A stretch of 64,000 nucleotides of DNA, taken from NCBI GenBank assembly GCA_000711775.1, contig ARYC01000325.1, positions 1-64,000 of the forward strand, read 5' to 3'. The first letter of the stretch is position 1. Each line of letters starts with the position of its first letter. Shown here one piece after another: positions 34,740-46,176 of the stretch. The notes under the pieces are model-generated. The model saw only the letters and a list, made by a program, of their open reading frames with translations, had not been told where the DNA came from and ran no database searches. Source of the DNA: Oxytricha trifallax (Eukaryota > Ciliophora > Spirotrichea > Sporadotrichida > Oxytrichidae). The translations under genes were made by a program, and so were the position numbers.

Positions 34740-35755
34740 ATGATTGCAATCATTATAGTGATAAACTCAAACCTATTCTAAATTACACATCTTTAGCAAG
34801 ACTGCTCCATAAACTCCTGCAACTGTGAGGTCTCACTGTTTATTAGTATTGAAATTAAAGAGAGTAGTATCTAAATTCTAAACCTAAGAGACCTCTAAAA
34901 TTTTAGCAGCATCATATAGATTATCTTATTAATGATAAGACTCTTAAATACTGGGCTCACTTCTCTCTGGCCTAAAGAGCTGTGATGTTTCATCGCCAAT
35001 TTCCTGAGCTTCATATATCTGCTTAATCGATAGCTAACATATATAAAAAGAACGGAATATCTTACAAGACAGTCAATCGCATTAAGAGAGTGATTGACTT
35101 TAATGTTCCATTTTATAAGGATAATTTAAATTATATATTCGATTAAATGCAGAGGTCTTAAGAGCATAATATAAAGTTTATACACGCTGATTAAGCTGTA
35201 TTTACATTCAATACCTTTATATCAAGGTCTTGGTACAAGATGTATAGTAATATAGAAGTTTATGACTAAAATGTTAAGATATAAACATCATGCAATCCTT
35301 TGTGGAATCAGTGAAGATAGTGGCCTCGAGACTTATGTTATCCATCCTCGCTCAATTAAGACCGAATAATATATAAAGTTCTTGCAATAACTCAGAGATA
35401 AGTACGCCGACTAAGAGATTATTCTGTTTGTTGATAACTTAAATGTCCATAAAACGTAAGACTCAAGGAAGGAATATGAAAGATTGAACATAACACCTGT
35501 ATTTAATGTTCCTTACTGTCCTCAGTTCAATAGGATTGAATTATATTGGGGGTTTTTGAAGGGCCACTACAAAAAACTTCTACTCTATCACTTGATGCAC
35601 GATCTGAAGATAGATACAGAAGATTTTTTTTTAAGAGTACTGCTAAGAGAGTCAGCGATGATAAAGCTAAAGTATGCGCAAGAGAAGGGAGATTTTGTGT
35701 ATATAAATAAGGAAGATTTTGTGTATATAAATAAGTTTTAGATTTAAACGAATGA
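34740..35755 (+). CDS. TBE transposase (42-kDa type, DDE)
   Basis: Tc1/mariner-superfamily transposase of the TBE element. The frame opens at ATG 34740 and reads FHRQFPELHISAQSIANIYK (helix-turn-helix-like region) and VNRIKRVIDFNVPFY. The catalytic series is HADQAVFTFN (first D), EIILFVDNLNVHKT (second D) and CPQFNRIELYWGFLKGHYKK (E). The D-to-E spacing fits DD34E. A one-base frame change lies near 35290, between QNVKIQTS and AILCGISED. The last codons duplicate the phrase DFVYINK, and the stop is uncertain because TAG is read as Gln. The protein is thought to act in its own and in genome-wide excision during development. Confidence 0.88.
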
Positions 35756-35761
35756 ATAAGT

Positions 35762-36551
35762 TCACATATTAAATTTGCCCGTAAAGAGAATTGGCTTCTC
35801 TTTCTTTTCTTCCTCTTAAGGCTTGCTTGTGCCTATGTTTCTTCTATTAGTGCCAGCTATTGCATCTGAGTTCATCTCGTCTGGCTTTTCAAAATCTTTG
35901 AAGACTCTCTTACTCAATTCATGCTTTACTTGAGACTTTCTCTCTCTATTTAACTTGCTGCGCTCTTTCATCAAGCATATAGCAGTTTCAGGTTTTTGTA
36001 TAAAGTTAGAAGGGTAAGCTTACTAGAGATGAATGGATGCTTCTCCAGTTTCTAGACCCAGGTGTCGCTTATTTTTATTCCTTACTTCTCTTTTTCTTCA
36101 AGAGAGATCCTGTAGCGTTTCTTATGAGCATCTTATATAACTTCATTTAAGTACTCAAGTTTCAGAGTTGTAATAATACAGAAGAAGAAGTTTCTTTCTG
36201 GCAACTTATTTATAGCTGTATCTTTGATGGAAGTTAGAGAGCAATATTTGGATCACTCATAGCATCATCATAGAGGTTTGTCACTGAAATCTCAGGGTAG
36301 TTTGGTATCTTAATCATCTTTATTTCATTAGTCTTAAAAGCTTTTTTATCTTCACTTAGCAATGCTTTTTAAAAGGAGATTTTAGTTCCTTACTGGGTTG
36401 GCAAGAACAATCCAACTATAATGGATTTATTAATCTTACTTTAGAACTTACCTTGCTATACCAAATATCTCTATAGGTCCTCTTTACTTCGAAATTTCCC
36501 TTTTAAATCTTGAGATTATATTCTCTTCATTACTTCATTCATAGACTCCAT
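35762..36551 (-). CDS. TBE 22-kDa-type protein
   Basis: Second gene of the TBE element, transcribed against the other two. It runs from ATG 36549-36551 (MESMNEVMKRIQSQDLKGKF) to TGA 35762-35764 (PILFTGKFNM). It is a basic, hydrophilic protein with LKLEYLNEVIQDAHKKRYRI and SKLNRERKSQVKHELSKRVF, and no known catalytic domain. One frame change occurs near 36180. The role in transposition is not established; position and orientation match the 22-kDa frame of known TBE elements. Confidence 0.75.
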
Positions 36552-37115
36552 CTTGCTTCCTCTTTCTAGAAATGTTAATGAAAATCTAAATTATGGATAT
36601 CCATTCTAAGTTTATAAAAATCTTACTACTAAATAGGGAGGACCTACTGGAGGTCAACCTTAAAAAGATATGACGAGAAGCATTGAAAAACTTGCTCCAA
36701 GTTTCACAGATTGATTTCCATTTTTATCAAACTTTCTCCATTAAATTGCTCCTAATAATGTTTAATTATTTTAGGAGGTCGCCAAATTAAGTTCAAACTT
36801 TATTAGGAGTTAAATTTTAAGGTTAAAACTTAAGTAGGAGCATATTAAATTAAAAAATGTTTAATAATTTTACCTCCAAATTAAGTTCAAACTTGATTTG
36901 GAGGACCTCCTAGAGAAACAAAACTTCATTAGGAGTATTTTAATTTACTAAAATGTATAAAATTCTCATAAAATATGTCAACTTACAGTCTTTTATGGTT
37001 AGTTCATTTTCTTACCTCTCAGCAAAGAATATACCAGAGTGTCTTATACTCGACTATTATAGTTTATCAAGGTATATTTTATCATTGATATAATAAAATA
37101 TTTAAGCAAACTAAA

Positions 37116-38554
37116 ATGAGCGCTAACCTTTGAGAAGAGCGGCGTTACTTGGGTAAAGTCAATAAAAATTATCATTCCAGCAACCAAGAAAAGTAGAGAC
37201 CATAGACACTTTTACTCAATGGAAGTTTACTTATGACAATTTTGACCAGTCTAGCTTTGAGATTCAAATATAAATTAAGTAGGAGGTCATCATAGAAGCT
37301 GTGAAAATTGATTAGGAAGATAATCAACTCGCCATAGAGAATTCAATATTACCAGCCAAAGTTGATTGTAAATGCAAAGAATGTAATAAAGTTTTCCTCT
37401 TCAATTCATCTTACAAGAAACACTTGAAAAATATACACAACGATATGCCAAGGTTATATCTCAAGCATTAAAAGAAAGATGGGAAGTATGTCTGTGAGTT
37501 CTGTGAGAAGCCATATTCTCATACTAGAGACCTCAAAGTGCACTTAAAGAAAAAGCACAATCAAAGTTTTGACTTTATTCATGAACCTACAGGTAAAAGA
37601 TTCTTATAAAAAAGAAGGTCAAGAAATCTTTCTGAGTCTCTTATGATTAAGGTATAGAAGTAATTCAAAATGAAGAAAGCTGTCAAGAACCTCCCAGTCT
37701 CAGAGATCAATAAAATTATGGTAAAAATTGAGGCTATGAAGCTTTCTGCCTTGAAAATTATTGACTTAGATTTTGTCTTGAAAGCTATCTCACTCTAGAG
37801 GATAAAATAGAGAAGAGAGTCATTATTGATGTCTGATATGCTTACAAGATATATCCAATTCCTTGCTGATGACAAGTTCTAAATGGAATTCGCTTATGAG
37901 TATTATGCTCTTTTAAAGGCAAAGCTAAATGAGTGCAGGCATATCATCTAGCTTGATGCTATTTTAATTGGTAAAGATCATGTAGCCTTCAGGCTTCCTT
38001 TACTTGAAATGACTTACAGAGAATTCTTATCTGACAATAGATGTCAGAGATAAATTAGCTAGATAGTATAGCAGATAGTTGAAGGAATTGAAGAGCTTCA
38101 CAAGCTAGGTTATGTTCATAGAGACTTAAAGCCAGAGAACATCATGATGAACTTTCAGCCTCTTAGAGTTTATATTATTGACTTCAACAGAGCTCAAAGA
38201 GTGCAAGCCTCTGCATAAGGAAATGTATACGGTACTCCTGGATATTTCCCAGAGAGAGAGGATTGGAGAGATGGAGACACTTAATGGGATATCTGGGCTC
38301 TAGCAGTAATAATAATAGAGAGCGACATGCCAAGAAACGATTACTTTAGCTGCAGGGGTGAGAGAGATTCTAAGCAGAGAATCAAACATTATCTCAATAA
38401 AAATAAAATAAATGGAGGTCTCAGAGAACTTGCATACTGAACTATTATCAAGCCAAGCTAAGAGAATTAACAAACAATAGAAACAATCAAACATCAACTT
38501 AGAAAGATAAAATTCAGAGAACTGCCACATGACTCTAAGCTTATGTTTGTGTGA
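37116..38554 (+). CDS. TBE 57-kDa-type zinc-finger/protein-kinase protein
   Basis: Third TBE gene. After a likely one-base error just behind ATG 37116, the frame stays open to TGA 38552-38554, about 475 residues. It has two C2H2 zinc fingers (CKECNKVF..H..H near 37380-37440 and CEFCEKPY..H..H near 37495-37560) and a basic linker. A protein-kinase domain follows, with catalytic loop YVHRDLKPENIM and activation-segment start IIDFNRAQ (DFN instead of DFG). Further kinase motifs are GTPGYFPERE and DIWALAVII. The N-lobe Gly-loop is not obvious. Zinc fingers plus kinase are the known composition of the TBE 57-kDa protein. Whether the DFN variant is active cannot be judged here. Confidence 0.88.
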
Positions 38555-38829
38555 AATATTTTAAAAACTCGCTTGTTATACTCACTTAAAATACTAATAT
38601 TTAAACATTAAACCCCTACATAAACCCTATTAAAACCCTAATAAAATATGCACTAATTGTCTGCTTTTATCAATCAAAAACTCAATCAAACTACTGAAAG
38701 GTTTTTGAGGTTTTGAATGCTTATTGGAATTCATAAACGGTTATCAAAGTCATCAATTTTAGTCAGAATCTTTATTGTTAATTATTATAAACTTTCTATT
38801 AGAATTTAAAGTTCCTATTCAATTCTTTT

Positions 38830-41800
38830 TACCAATTGTAGAATGTCAAAGACCATGATAAATTTCTCAAAAATTCTATATGATATCTTAAAACTAAGAA
38901 ATTTATTTTTGCAGTTCTAATTTAATCATAATCCTTGTCTTTTATTTAAAAATAAGTGTGTGTATTGAGTTGATCATTTCTTTATTCTATTCACTAAGAG
39001 ATTCTCTGTTAGCATATTGATATAACTACCTCAGATATCCTTTTATTTACTTTTACAACTCAGAATTAATCTAGATAGGTAAATTGTAAGTTGTAATCAA
39101 ATTTCTCTACACTTCTTGCGAATCGCCATTTTGTCTGAATATTCTTGCAAATTCAAGAACTAAACCAAGTAAATCAGGGGATGAGATGTGAGTTTGTATG
39201 CTACTCAAACTCATTGACTATATCAGAGATTGGTTTTTTGCATATTTAATGCATAATGTTTTATTTTAAATGGTAAAATGACGAAATCATAAGTCCATTA
39301 ACAATAAACTCTCCATTAGAAGCGAATGCAAATTTTTGTAATTTCATAAGTCTACTCTCTTGTTGCTAAACATGAGCTGAAGTAGGTAATTTAGCAGCCA
39401 GATTAAAACGCTATAGCTCTACACTGAACTTATCTGAGCTTCTTGAAACTTGACTTTATTATTTTTGTAATTTTAGTTTTATTTAAATATTATGATTTTG
39501 GCTTTATTGAGACTGGCTAGTTAAGGTTTAACTTGATCTAATAGAAACAGTAGATCAACTTTAAGCTTGCTAAAGTAATTTTTGTGGAGTTTGATTGAAA
39601 TTTGTTATAGGTTTGGTTTGTAACAAAGCTCCAGTAGACTGATTTTGAGATGGGGCTAAAATTATTAAGAATGGCTTCTTAAATGTTGGGTTAGAACTAT
39701 CTTTCTTTTCTTCTTCCCTTTTAAAATAAACCAGCAGGTTTTTGTTATGGTTATTGAACCCCTGAAAATGTATTATAAAATATAATATTAAAAGAATTTG
39801 AAGACTGATTACTACCAAACATCTAAGCCCCTTATGTAGGTTGACTCTATCCTTTATTTAATGGTTTAGCTCCAAAAAGATGTCGAGTTCCTGAAGGGTT
39901 TTGGGTTGTTGTGTCTGTAGGTTTAATGCCTCCACTTGATTAGCCAAAAGCATTTGAACCACTGTTGCCAAATTAAAATGGTTTAGTCTCTGATGAAGAA
40001 TCGCTGCCTGATAATTAAAACCTTAAGTTATTTAAATACTAATATAATAAAATTTATATTAATCTTTTTAATATATTTGATCATTATGGTTAAAATAAAT
40101 TTAAATATTATAAATAAAACTAATAATACAATTAATTTAGAAAGTTTTTTAAAAAAATTTGTAAAAAATAAATGAAAGAATAAAGTAATCTAAGCAATAG
40201 AAGTTTTTATTATATTAAATTTTGAAAAATAATCAATATATTTTTATATTAAAAGTAAAAATAACTAATTATTTTAATAGTGAAATTATAAATTTTACAA
40301 TATATTAGGAACCAAATATTCAACATATATATTTGAAATATAAAATATCATTAATTTAAAAATATATAAAAGACTAATAAAATTTGTGATAAGAAGATTG
40401 TTATTTTTAATCAAAATATTTATACTATATACCAATCTTTTAATCAATTAATTTACTTATTAGTTTAAAAAAAGATATAATGTTATGGGGTTTGAACCCT
40501 TGTCATAATTATTTGAATCATAATCAAAACCATCTGAATATATAATTAATTTTTAATGTTTGAAAGTCTCAATTATGTTTATATATATCAAGTAAATAGT
40601 AAACCTCTCTAAATACCATTGCATTTTCAATTTTAGATTTCTCATACAGTCATTAAAGAAAATTTCAAGAACTAAAAGGAAATACTATAGCATTTTTCCT
40701 ATCAAAATAAGAAGAAAAACTTTGCATTTTAGAATATTTCATAAAAGAGCTAAGAAATCATAATTTTATTTAGCAAAAATAGAAAAATATAAACTATCAA
40801 AACAGAACATGATATGTGAAAGTATAGTAATAGGAGATTCAAAATTGAAGTTTCTATAATTTTTAAATAAAAATTGTAAATATCAGAGAGTATTTTAGAT
40901 TATACACTGCTCAAAAACCAAAATATTTTAAGTCGTAGTTTTAATTAATTAATGAATTGTTTTGATTATTTATTACAATCTTCTTATCACAAATTTTATT
41001 AGTCTTTTAATTAAAATTAAATTTTCATCTCAAATATAAATAAAAATATTGTTTAATAAATCAATTATATTAATAATTTATTTAGAAATCACTAACCAAA
41101 ATTGGATATGAGGCGAATTCACCGACATTTATAATATTTTAAATGGTTTTAATCTTATAAAATATAATAATTTCTCACGAGATATTACAATATCTTAACT
41201 ATTAAAAAAATATCTGGATTTTTCAATATTAATAGAAATAATTAAAAAATAAAAATTTAATAAAAAAAAAGATTATAGTAAGTTACTTTTTTTTATATAA
41301 AGCCATAAGTAGAATGAATTATTAGATAAAAATGAAAAAAATATCTAAGGCTTTTATTCTCAAGAAAATATGATTTTAACATAATAGATTTCTACTTGAA
41401 ATTGAGATTAAATATATTCTATTATCGAGATTTTAATACATTTAATTTAAAAAAAACTCTTTGAATTTAATTAAAAATATTAAAAAAGAGGATTTTATAA
41501 TGATATATCTTTTTTTAATTGATTAGTAGTCACTGCCTATCCAAACATAGTTGCAGAAGTATTAATTCCTGGTGCATTTGTTTCATTCTATATGGGAGCA
41601 CCGAACGCAGGAGGTTTGTTACCGAATCCACCAAATTAACAATACTTATTTTTAATGATAAATTAAGTGGCAGGTTGATTTGAAGTAATGGTTTGAGTAG
41701 GTTCTGACTCTTTCTTCTCTTCTTCTTTCTAACTTAAAATAATAAAGGTATTCAATAAAAAACCAAAAAGATTAGTTGAACCAGATGTTGAAATTCCTCC

Positions 41801-42229
41801 GAAAATATCAGAATGAGCCTGAAGTTATTTTTTTTGTGGTTCCACTAATTCCAGTCCCGCCTGATTTATTCATAGTTGGTGCATTGAAAACACTTTCAAA
41901 TGGCTGTTAACCAGTTGTGCCTGCATTAGCACCGAATAAATTTCCGCCGCTTCCTGCACTGCTACAGAGATCTCCACTCACATTTGAGTTTGTGGTTGAA
42001 GTTAAATTGAGTGGCTTGTTCTCTAGTTTAGGTTCATTTGAAGCAAGTGTAGAAAATGGAAAGCCTCCGAATAAGACTGTTCCAGTTTTAGGGGCATAAA
42101 ATATTTTAGTGTTTGAAGCCGTAAATGAGCTAGTTCCACTAAACAAAGACTTTGGTTTATCTAAATTTTAAGCTTTAAACACATATTTTACTTACCATCA
42201 TTTGGTTGATTGCCGCCTTCTTGATTCAT
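38830..42229 (-). CDS. FG-repeat nucleoporin split by a 1.5-kb IES
   Basis: Minus-strand gene starting at ATG 42227-42229 (MNQEGGNQPND) with a 35-nt intron (42161-42195). FG/GLFG-type repeats follow: KPKSLFSGTSSFTASN, GTVLFGGFPFSTLA, GGNLFGANAGTTG, FGGFGNKPPAFGAP. After an IES (40011-41538) come more repeats, ETKPFQFGNSGSNAFGQSS and RHLFGAKP. A helical C-terminal part has LQRFNLAAKLPTSAHVQQQE, then SSPDLLGLVLEFARIFRQNG near 39150. Frame changes of one base occur in A- and C-runs. It probably lines the nuclear-pore channel; the specific nucleoporin is not identified. The TBE transposon lies just beyond its 3' end. Confidence 0.65.
40011..41538. other. 1.5-kb IES in the FG nucleoporin gene
   Basis: An extremely AT-rich block without coding potential separates two FG-repeat coding segments. 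Both borders show CTGCCT (40004-40009, and 41533-41538 followed by AT at 41539-41540) and AT (40011-40012). Using AT as the pointer joins ..TMFG to SGSDSSS in frame. Using the longer repeat CTGCCT joins the segments out of frame unless a one-base error is present. Confidence 0.6.
42161..42195 (-). other. 35-nt intron in the FG nucleoporin
   Basis: GTAAGT..TTTAG on the minus strand joins MNQEGGNQPND to DKPKSLF in frame. Confidence 0.7.
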
Positions 42230-42344
42230 TTTTGCTTATTAATAATTAATTATAATCTTTATTTAACTTTCACTCTGATTTATATATAATCTTCTTCGTA
42301 TTAATTAGATCATAGCATACAATAATTCAAAATCAATATAATCA

Positions 42345-43736
42345 TCATTGTTTCTTAGATACTCTCGCTCTAAAAGGACTGTAAAGTTAAGAACTACCAT
42401 TTGATTCTTGTTGCTCCTGGTGATATTACTGATTGTATCTCTCTTTGTGCATTTACCACTGAATCTCCTCTTCTACATCTCTTCTTTGTAATATAACTCA
42501 TAATTTTTAATTTGATTGAATCTTTGTTGCTACTATCTAGTTTCCTTATCTTGCTGATTCTTCTCAATTTACCACTTTTTATATCAATCTAAGCCTCTAA
42601 GCTTCTCTTCGTCTTCTCTTCTTTTTCACTTTCCATCAACTCTTGTCTCTTTTTAATTTGCTGATATTACTGCTGATTTTCTCTTAGCATGTTTTTTTCA
42701 ACCATTCTCTTTAAGATTTGTAGTTTGTCTGCTCTCTCATTTTTCATTAAATTGTTTCCTTTTCTTTAAAATTCATCAACTGTGCTATCTTTTAGGCTTC
42801 ATTCAATCGCTTTTACATCAACCAGTCTTTCATGTATTTTACTCTTATAAATAATTGGCTATAAATAAAGGCAATTTTTATTTCATTTCTTGATCTAGTT
42901 CTCCTTATTGAGCTATATCGTATATTTCTTGTCTGATTTCTTGCTTCTCATCATTTATTAGTCTCTGTTTCATTCTCTTCTCTGCATCTTTAATAAGAAA
43001 ATAGTTATTATGTAAATAATGGTAAATCTTTTCTCTAACACCACTCGTTAAAACTTAGTTTTTTGCCAGCATCCTTGATGTTACTCATAAATCTATTATT
43101 CTTGCTGTTCTTGCTCATATTTTCATAGGCAGCAGTAGACAAAGGTTTTTCTAAGTCCTAAATTTCTTTTTAGCTCAGTCCCTTAAACAGAACCATTGAT
43201 GAGAGACCTTAGTTTTCTAATTAAAAATTAAAATATCATTAATTTAGATAGTTTTCCTTGTCATTTGAAGTGAAATTATAGTCACCCTAAGTAGAGATAT
43301 ATTCTCTGCCAGTAGTACTTTTGTAAACCAGTCGATTCATATGATCAGATCAAATTTTATTGGCTAATTCAAATTCATAGTTCAAGATCTCAGAGTGATC
43401 CACGCCAAATCTCCCTTATAAACTTCTCATCTTCACTACTTTATCAATCATGTACGTTTTTTCTTAAGCTAAGACAGGGTTCTTAAATTCCTCCTTGATA
43501 AGCTAACTGCGAGTTTTGAGTTTATTTTGAGATTCAGATAGAGTTTTTGACTTATTTCCGGGGTTCAAGCTGGTTTCTACAGTTTTCTGAATTTTCATAG
43601 CTAGGAAATAATCTTTATCAACTATGATGTGCTAACGACCCACTCTTCTCTCATAAGCTGCGGTTTAAGGACTTGATTGCTAATAATAAAACATGTAAAG
43701 AATCAAAATGCTTACTTGAAATTGATCTAACAACAT
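42345..43736 (-). CDS. Coiled-coil protein, unknown
   Basis: Starts at ATG 43734-43736 (MLLDQFQ). A 36-nt intron (GTAAGC..TTAG) follows, then QSSPQTAAYERRVGRQHIIV, RSQLIKEEFKNPVLAQEKTY, and SLQGRFGVDHSEILNYEFEL. The Glu/Lys/Gln-rich C-terminal half (42400-43000) is helical and ends NGSSQLYSPFRARVSKKQ before TGA 42345-42347. Small interruptions occur near 43030 and 42850. The composition resembles axonemal or basal-body coiled-coil proteins, which is only a guess. No catalytic motif. Confidence 0.5.
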
Positions 43737-43892
43737 TTTATTTAAGTTTTTAAAATATAATAAGTTTGTTTAACAATTATAACGATAAAGGAAGAGACAT
43801 TTAATTTAGCATTTATTAATTTAACTTAAACTTCAAAGGATAATTGTAATAATCATTGATATAAAATAATGCTAAGATGTGGGTGCATTCGC

Positions 43893-46107
43893 TCAGCTGT
43901 CTTCTTCGTCTGAACCGAAAAGATCAAAGTCGTATTGCTTGCTTATAGCATTGTTCTTAAGCAACTGTGGCTTCATCATGTTTGCATCCTAAAATATATG
44001 ATGAACTTTATAGATAACACTTACATTATCAAGCACCTGGGCTGTGGAATTGTACTTGTTGAGGCCTGGCTCTTCATCTGCAAAAATATTAAACATAATC
44101 TTCTCTCTCTATTCTTCCTCTTGCTTGACAACAGTTTGCTTTCTGGCAATTCTAGTCATTAAGGGGTTACCTCTAGCAAGTTAACTCTCAAGTGAGTTCT
44201 TGAATTCATTGCTCTCAGTTGATTTTATAAATTAGGCTGAAATTCTTGGCACTGGTTTGGTTTGCTGAAGTGGCACTGATAAGCTTTAATTGAGAGGTGG
44301 TTGACTCAAAGGAGGTGGTAGGTTTTGCTTATCTAAAGATGACACACCTGAATTGTCAGGTAAAAAACCCTAATTTAAATTAAATCATAAATAAAAAAAG
44401 CAATTTATTATGTATAGTAAATTAAAGCATTAATAAATAAATTAAAGTTTATACCTATAAAGCATTTATTTCAGCTATATTATTTTCTTTTAAATTTAAG
44501 TAAATAGAATATACTTATTTTATAAACTCCTAATCACAACTATAAATCAATAAAATTAGAGTTTATATCTTTACTTTCATTGTCTGAATCTTCATCAGAG
44601 TCTTCAAAAAGTCCTTTCTTTTTAACAGCTTGTTCTTTATCTTACTGTGTTTGACTAGTGACATCAACATAGGTTTCAACCTCAACTTATGTTGTAATTT
44701 TGGGCTCTTCGGTTTACTTTATTGGATCTGAAATTTGTTGCTTTACAGATGAAAATATAGCCTCTTTATTAACTTTTTTCAAAGCTTCTGGTTTAGTTTA
44801 GCTCACTGAGTTTTATAAAGGGTTGTCAAGTTTCTTAGGCTCTTCATCTTTCTTTGGAAGAATTGGATTGGTTTTTGCCTTTTATCCAAAAACATCACAA
44901 ATGACTAATATCTTTGGGGCTTCTTGCTTTTTTTCTTCAATAGTAGTTGATTTGATAACTTCTTACTCCTATTACTTTTAGATTTGTGGAGGGATTTACA
45001 TTTCTTAAACTTCCTTAATAGGTGGGGGCTAAATTAAAGGCTTAGAAGATATGATTGTCTCTTACACTTTTAGTTGTGACTAAATTATATTCTCAACTGG
45101 CATAGATTAAATAATAGTTTTTTAAGCTCTTGGAAGAGATTAAATAATTGTTTCTTGTAGCTTTTAATGAGTTTAAATCTCATATTCCTTTGGCTTAGAA
45201 CTTAAGATAATTTCTTAAGTTTTGCTAAGCAAATTGGTAGCATTAATTTGATTTTAATTTCTGCTGCTTGTCATCTCATTAGTTTATTTAATTTATTAAT
45301 TGCTAAAAATATTGTTTTGTAAAGGCTTAGGCTGGTCTTCTCAGCATTTTATTAGTGTAAAGCAGCTCTATCTTATTTAAACTTTGCTTTAAAAGGGTTA
45401 TCTTAATGTCCTGCATTTCCTTTAGGAGTTCGATTGAATGAATTAGTGTTGATTTTAACTAGAAAAATCTACTCATTTTGAGATTTAGTCTATGTTTAGG
45501 ATATTATTTCAACTTTATTATTTTGTGTTTTCACTTATTCTTGCTTCTATTCCTCTTTTTTGTTCTTAAAATCCATTAATTATCAGTAGTCTTGCTTTAA
45601 GCAAGTCATAAAATAAATTAAAGTAATTAAATAATTACTTTATCCAGGTGGGTTTCTAGTTGTAGTACTTTTCTCAAACACAGATTTCAACGCATCAACA
45701 GAGTTGCCTGTAGATTGTAGATTTCCAGATGTGCTGCTACTTCCAATTATATTGCTACTCTTTATAGAGGTATTTGATTGAACTGATGCGCCAAGTCCTG
45801 TAGGCCCAGTTTATACTTTGATTTGAGAAGAAATAATTGTGTTAGATTTCATCTCTGGATTTTGCATATTTTATTACTGAACAGAGAAGTGTATAATGGT
45901 TTCTACAAAGGTTGAGACTCTTGTCTTGCACCACTTCAACCGTATTAGTTTTAGGTTGAATTGTACTTCTGCAAATTTAAGTTACATCGCTCTGTTTTTA
46001 ATTTTTTCTCAAACATTGCCTTCAAATTGTTCACGCTGCTTTCACCTATCAGAAGGGTATTAGGATATTATGTGAAGATTGAGTTGTCGCTTACCAGATG
46101 ATTTCAT
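43893..46107 (-). CDS. Acidic/Pro-rich protein with repeated LKxxFEK motifs
   Basis: Starts at ATG 46105-46107 (MKSSG). A 49-nt intron (46046-46094) is followed by ESSVNNLKAMFEKKLKTE. A related phrase recurs at SVDALKSVFEKSTTTRNPPG near 45670. The middle is Ser/Thr/Gln-rich with many short blocks. Acidic LF motifs appear: KKGLFEDSDEDSDNESKD near 44600, MFNIFADEEPG near 44090, and the end YDFDLFGSDEEDS before TGA 43893-43895. A proline stretch (LPPPLSQPPLNQS) precedes NEFKNSLESQLARGNPLMTR, which is WH2-like in pattern. LF-acidic motifs are also found in FAM21/WASHC2 and the composition suggests a cytoskeletal adaptor, but this is not proven. Several IES or intron gaps remain. Confidence 0.45.
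46046..46094 (-). other. 49-nt intron
   Basis: GTAAGC..GATAG directly after the fifth codon of the 43893-46107 gene; splicing yields MKSSGESSVNNLK. Confidence 0.65.
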
Positions 46108-46176
46108 TTGAGATTATTGAAATATATAATTAAAATTAATAAAGAGTCTTAATCATTACAAAATAATAAACACAAA

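Larger units (their letters stand above)
34541..38715 (+). mobile_element. Complete TBE-type transposon
   Basis: A 4,175-bp element with 133-bp terminal inverted repeats (34541-34673 and 38583-38715). The ends begin CAAAACCCCAAAA, a telomere-like C4A4 tract. It is flanked by the 3-bp duplication AAT (34538-34540 and 38716-38718), matching the ANT target preference of TBE elements. It carries the three expected genes: a DDE transposase, a 22-kDa-type open frame on the opposite strand, and a zinc-finger/kinase gene. TBE elements are abundant germline-limited Tc1/mariner-superfamily transposons of oxytrichid ciliates and are removed during macronuclear development. Confidence 0.93.
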
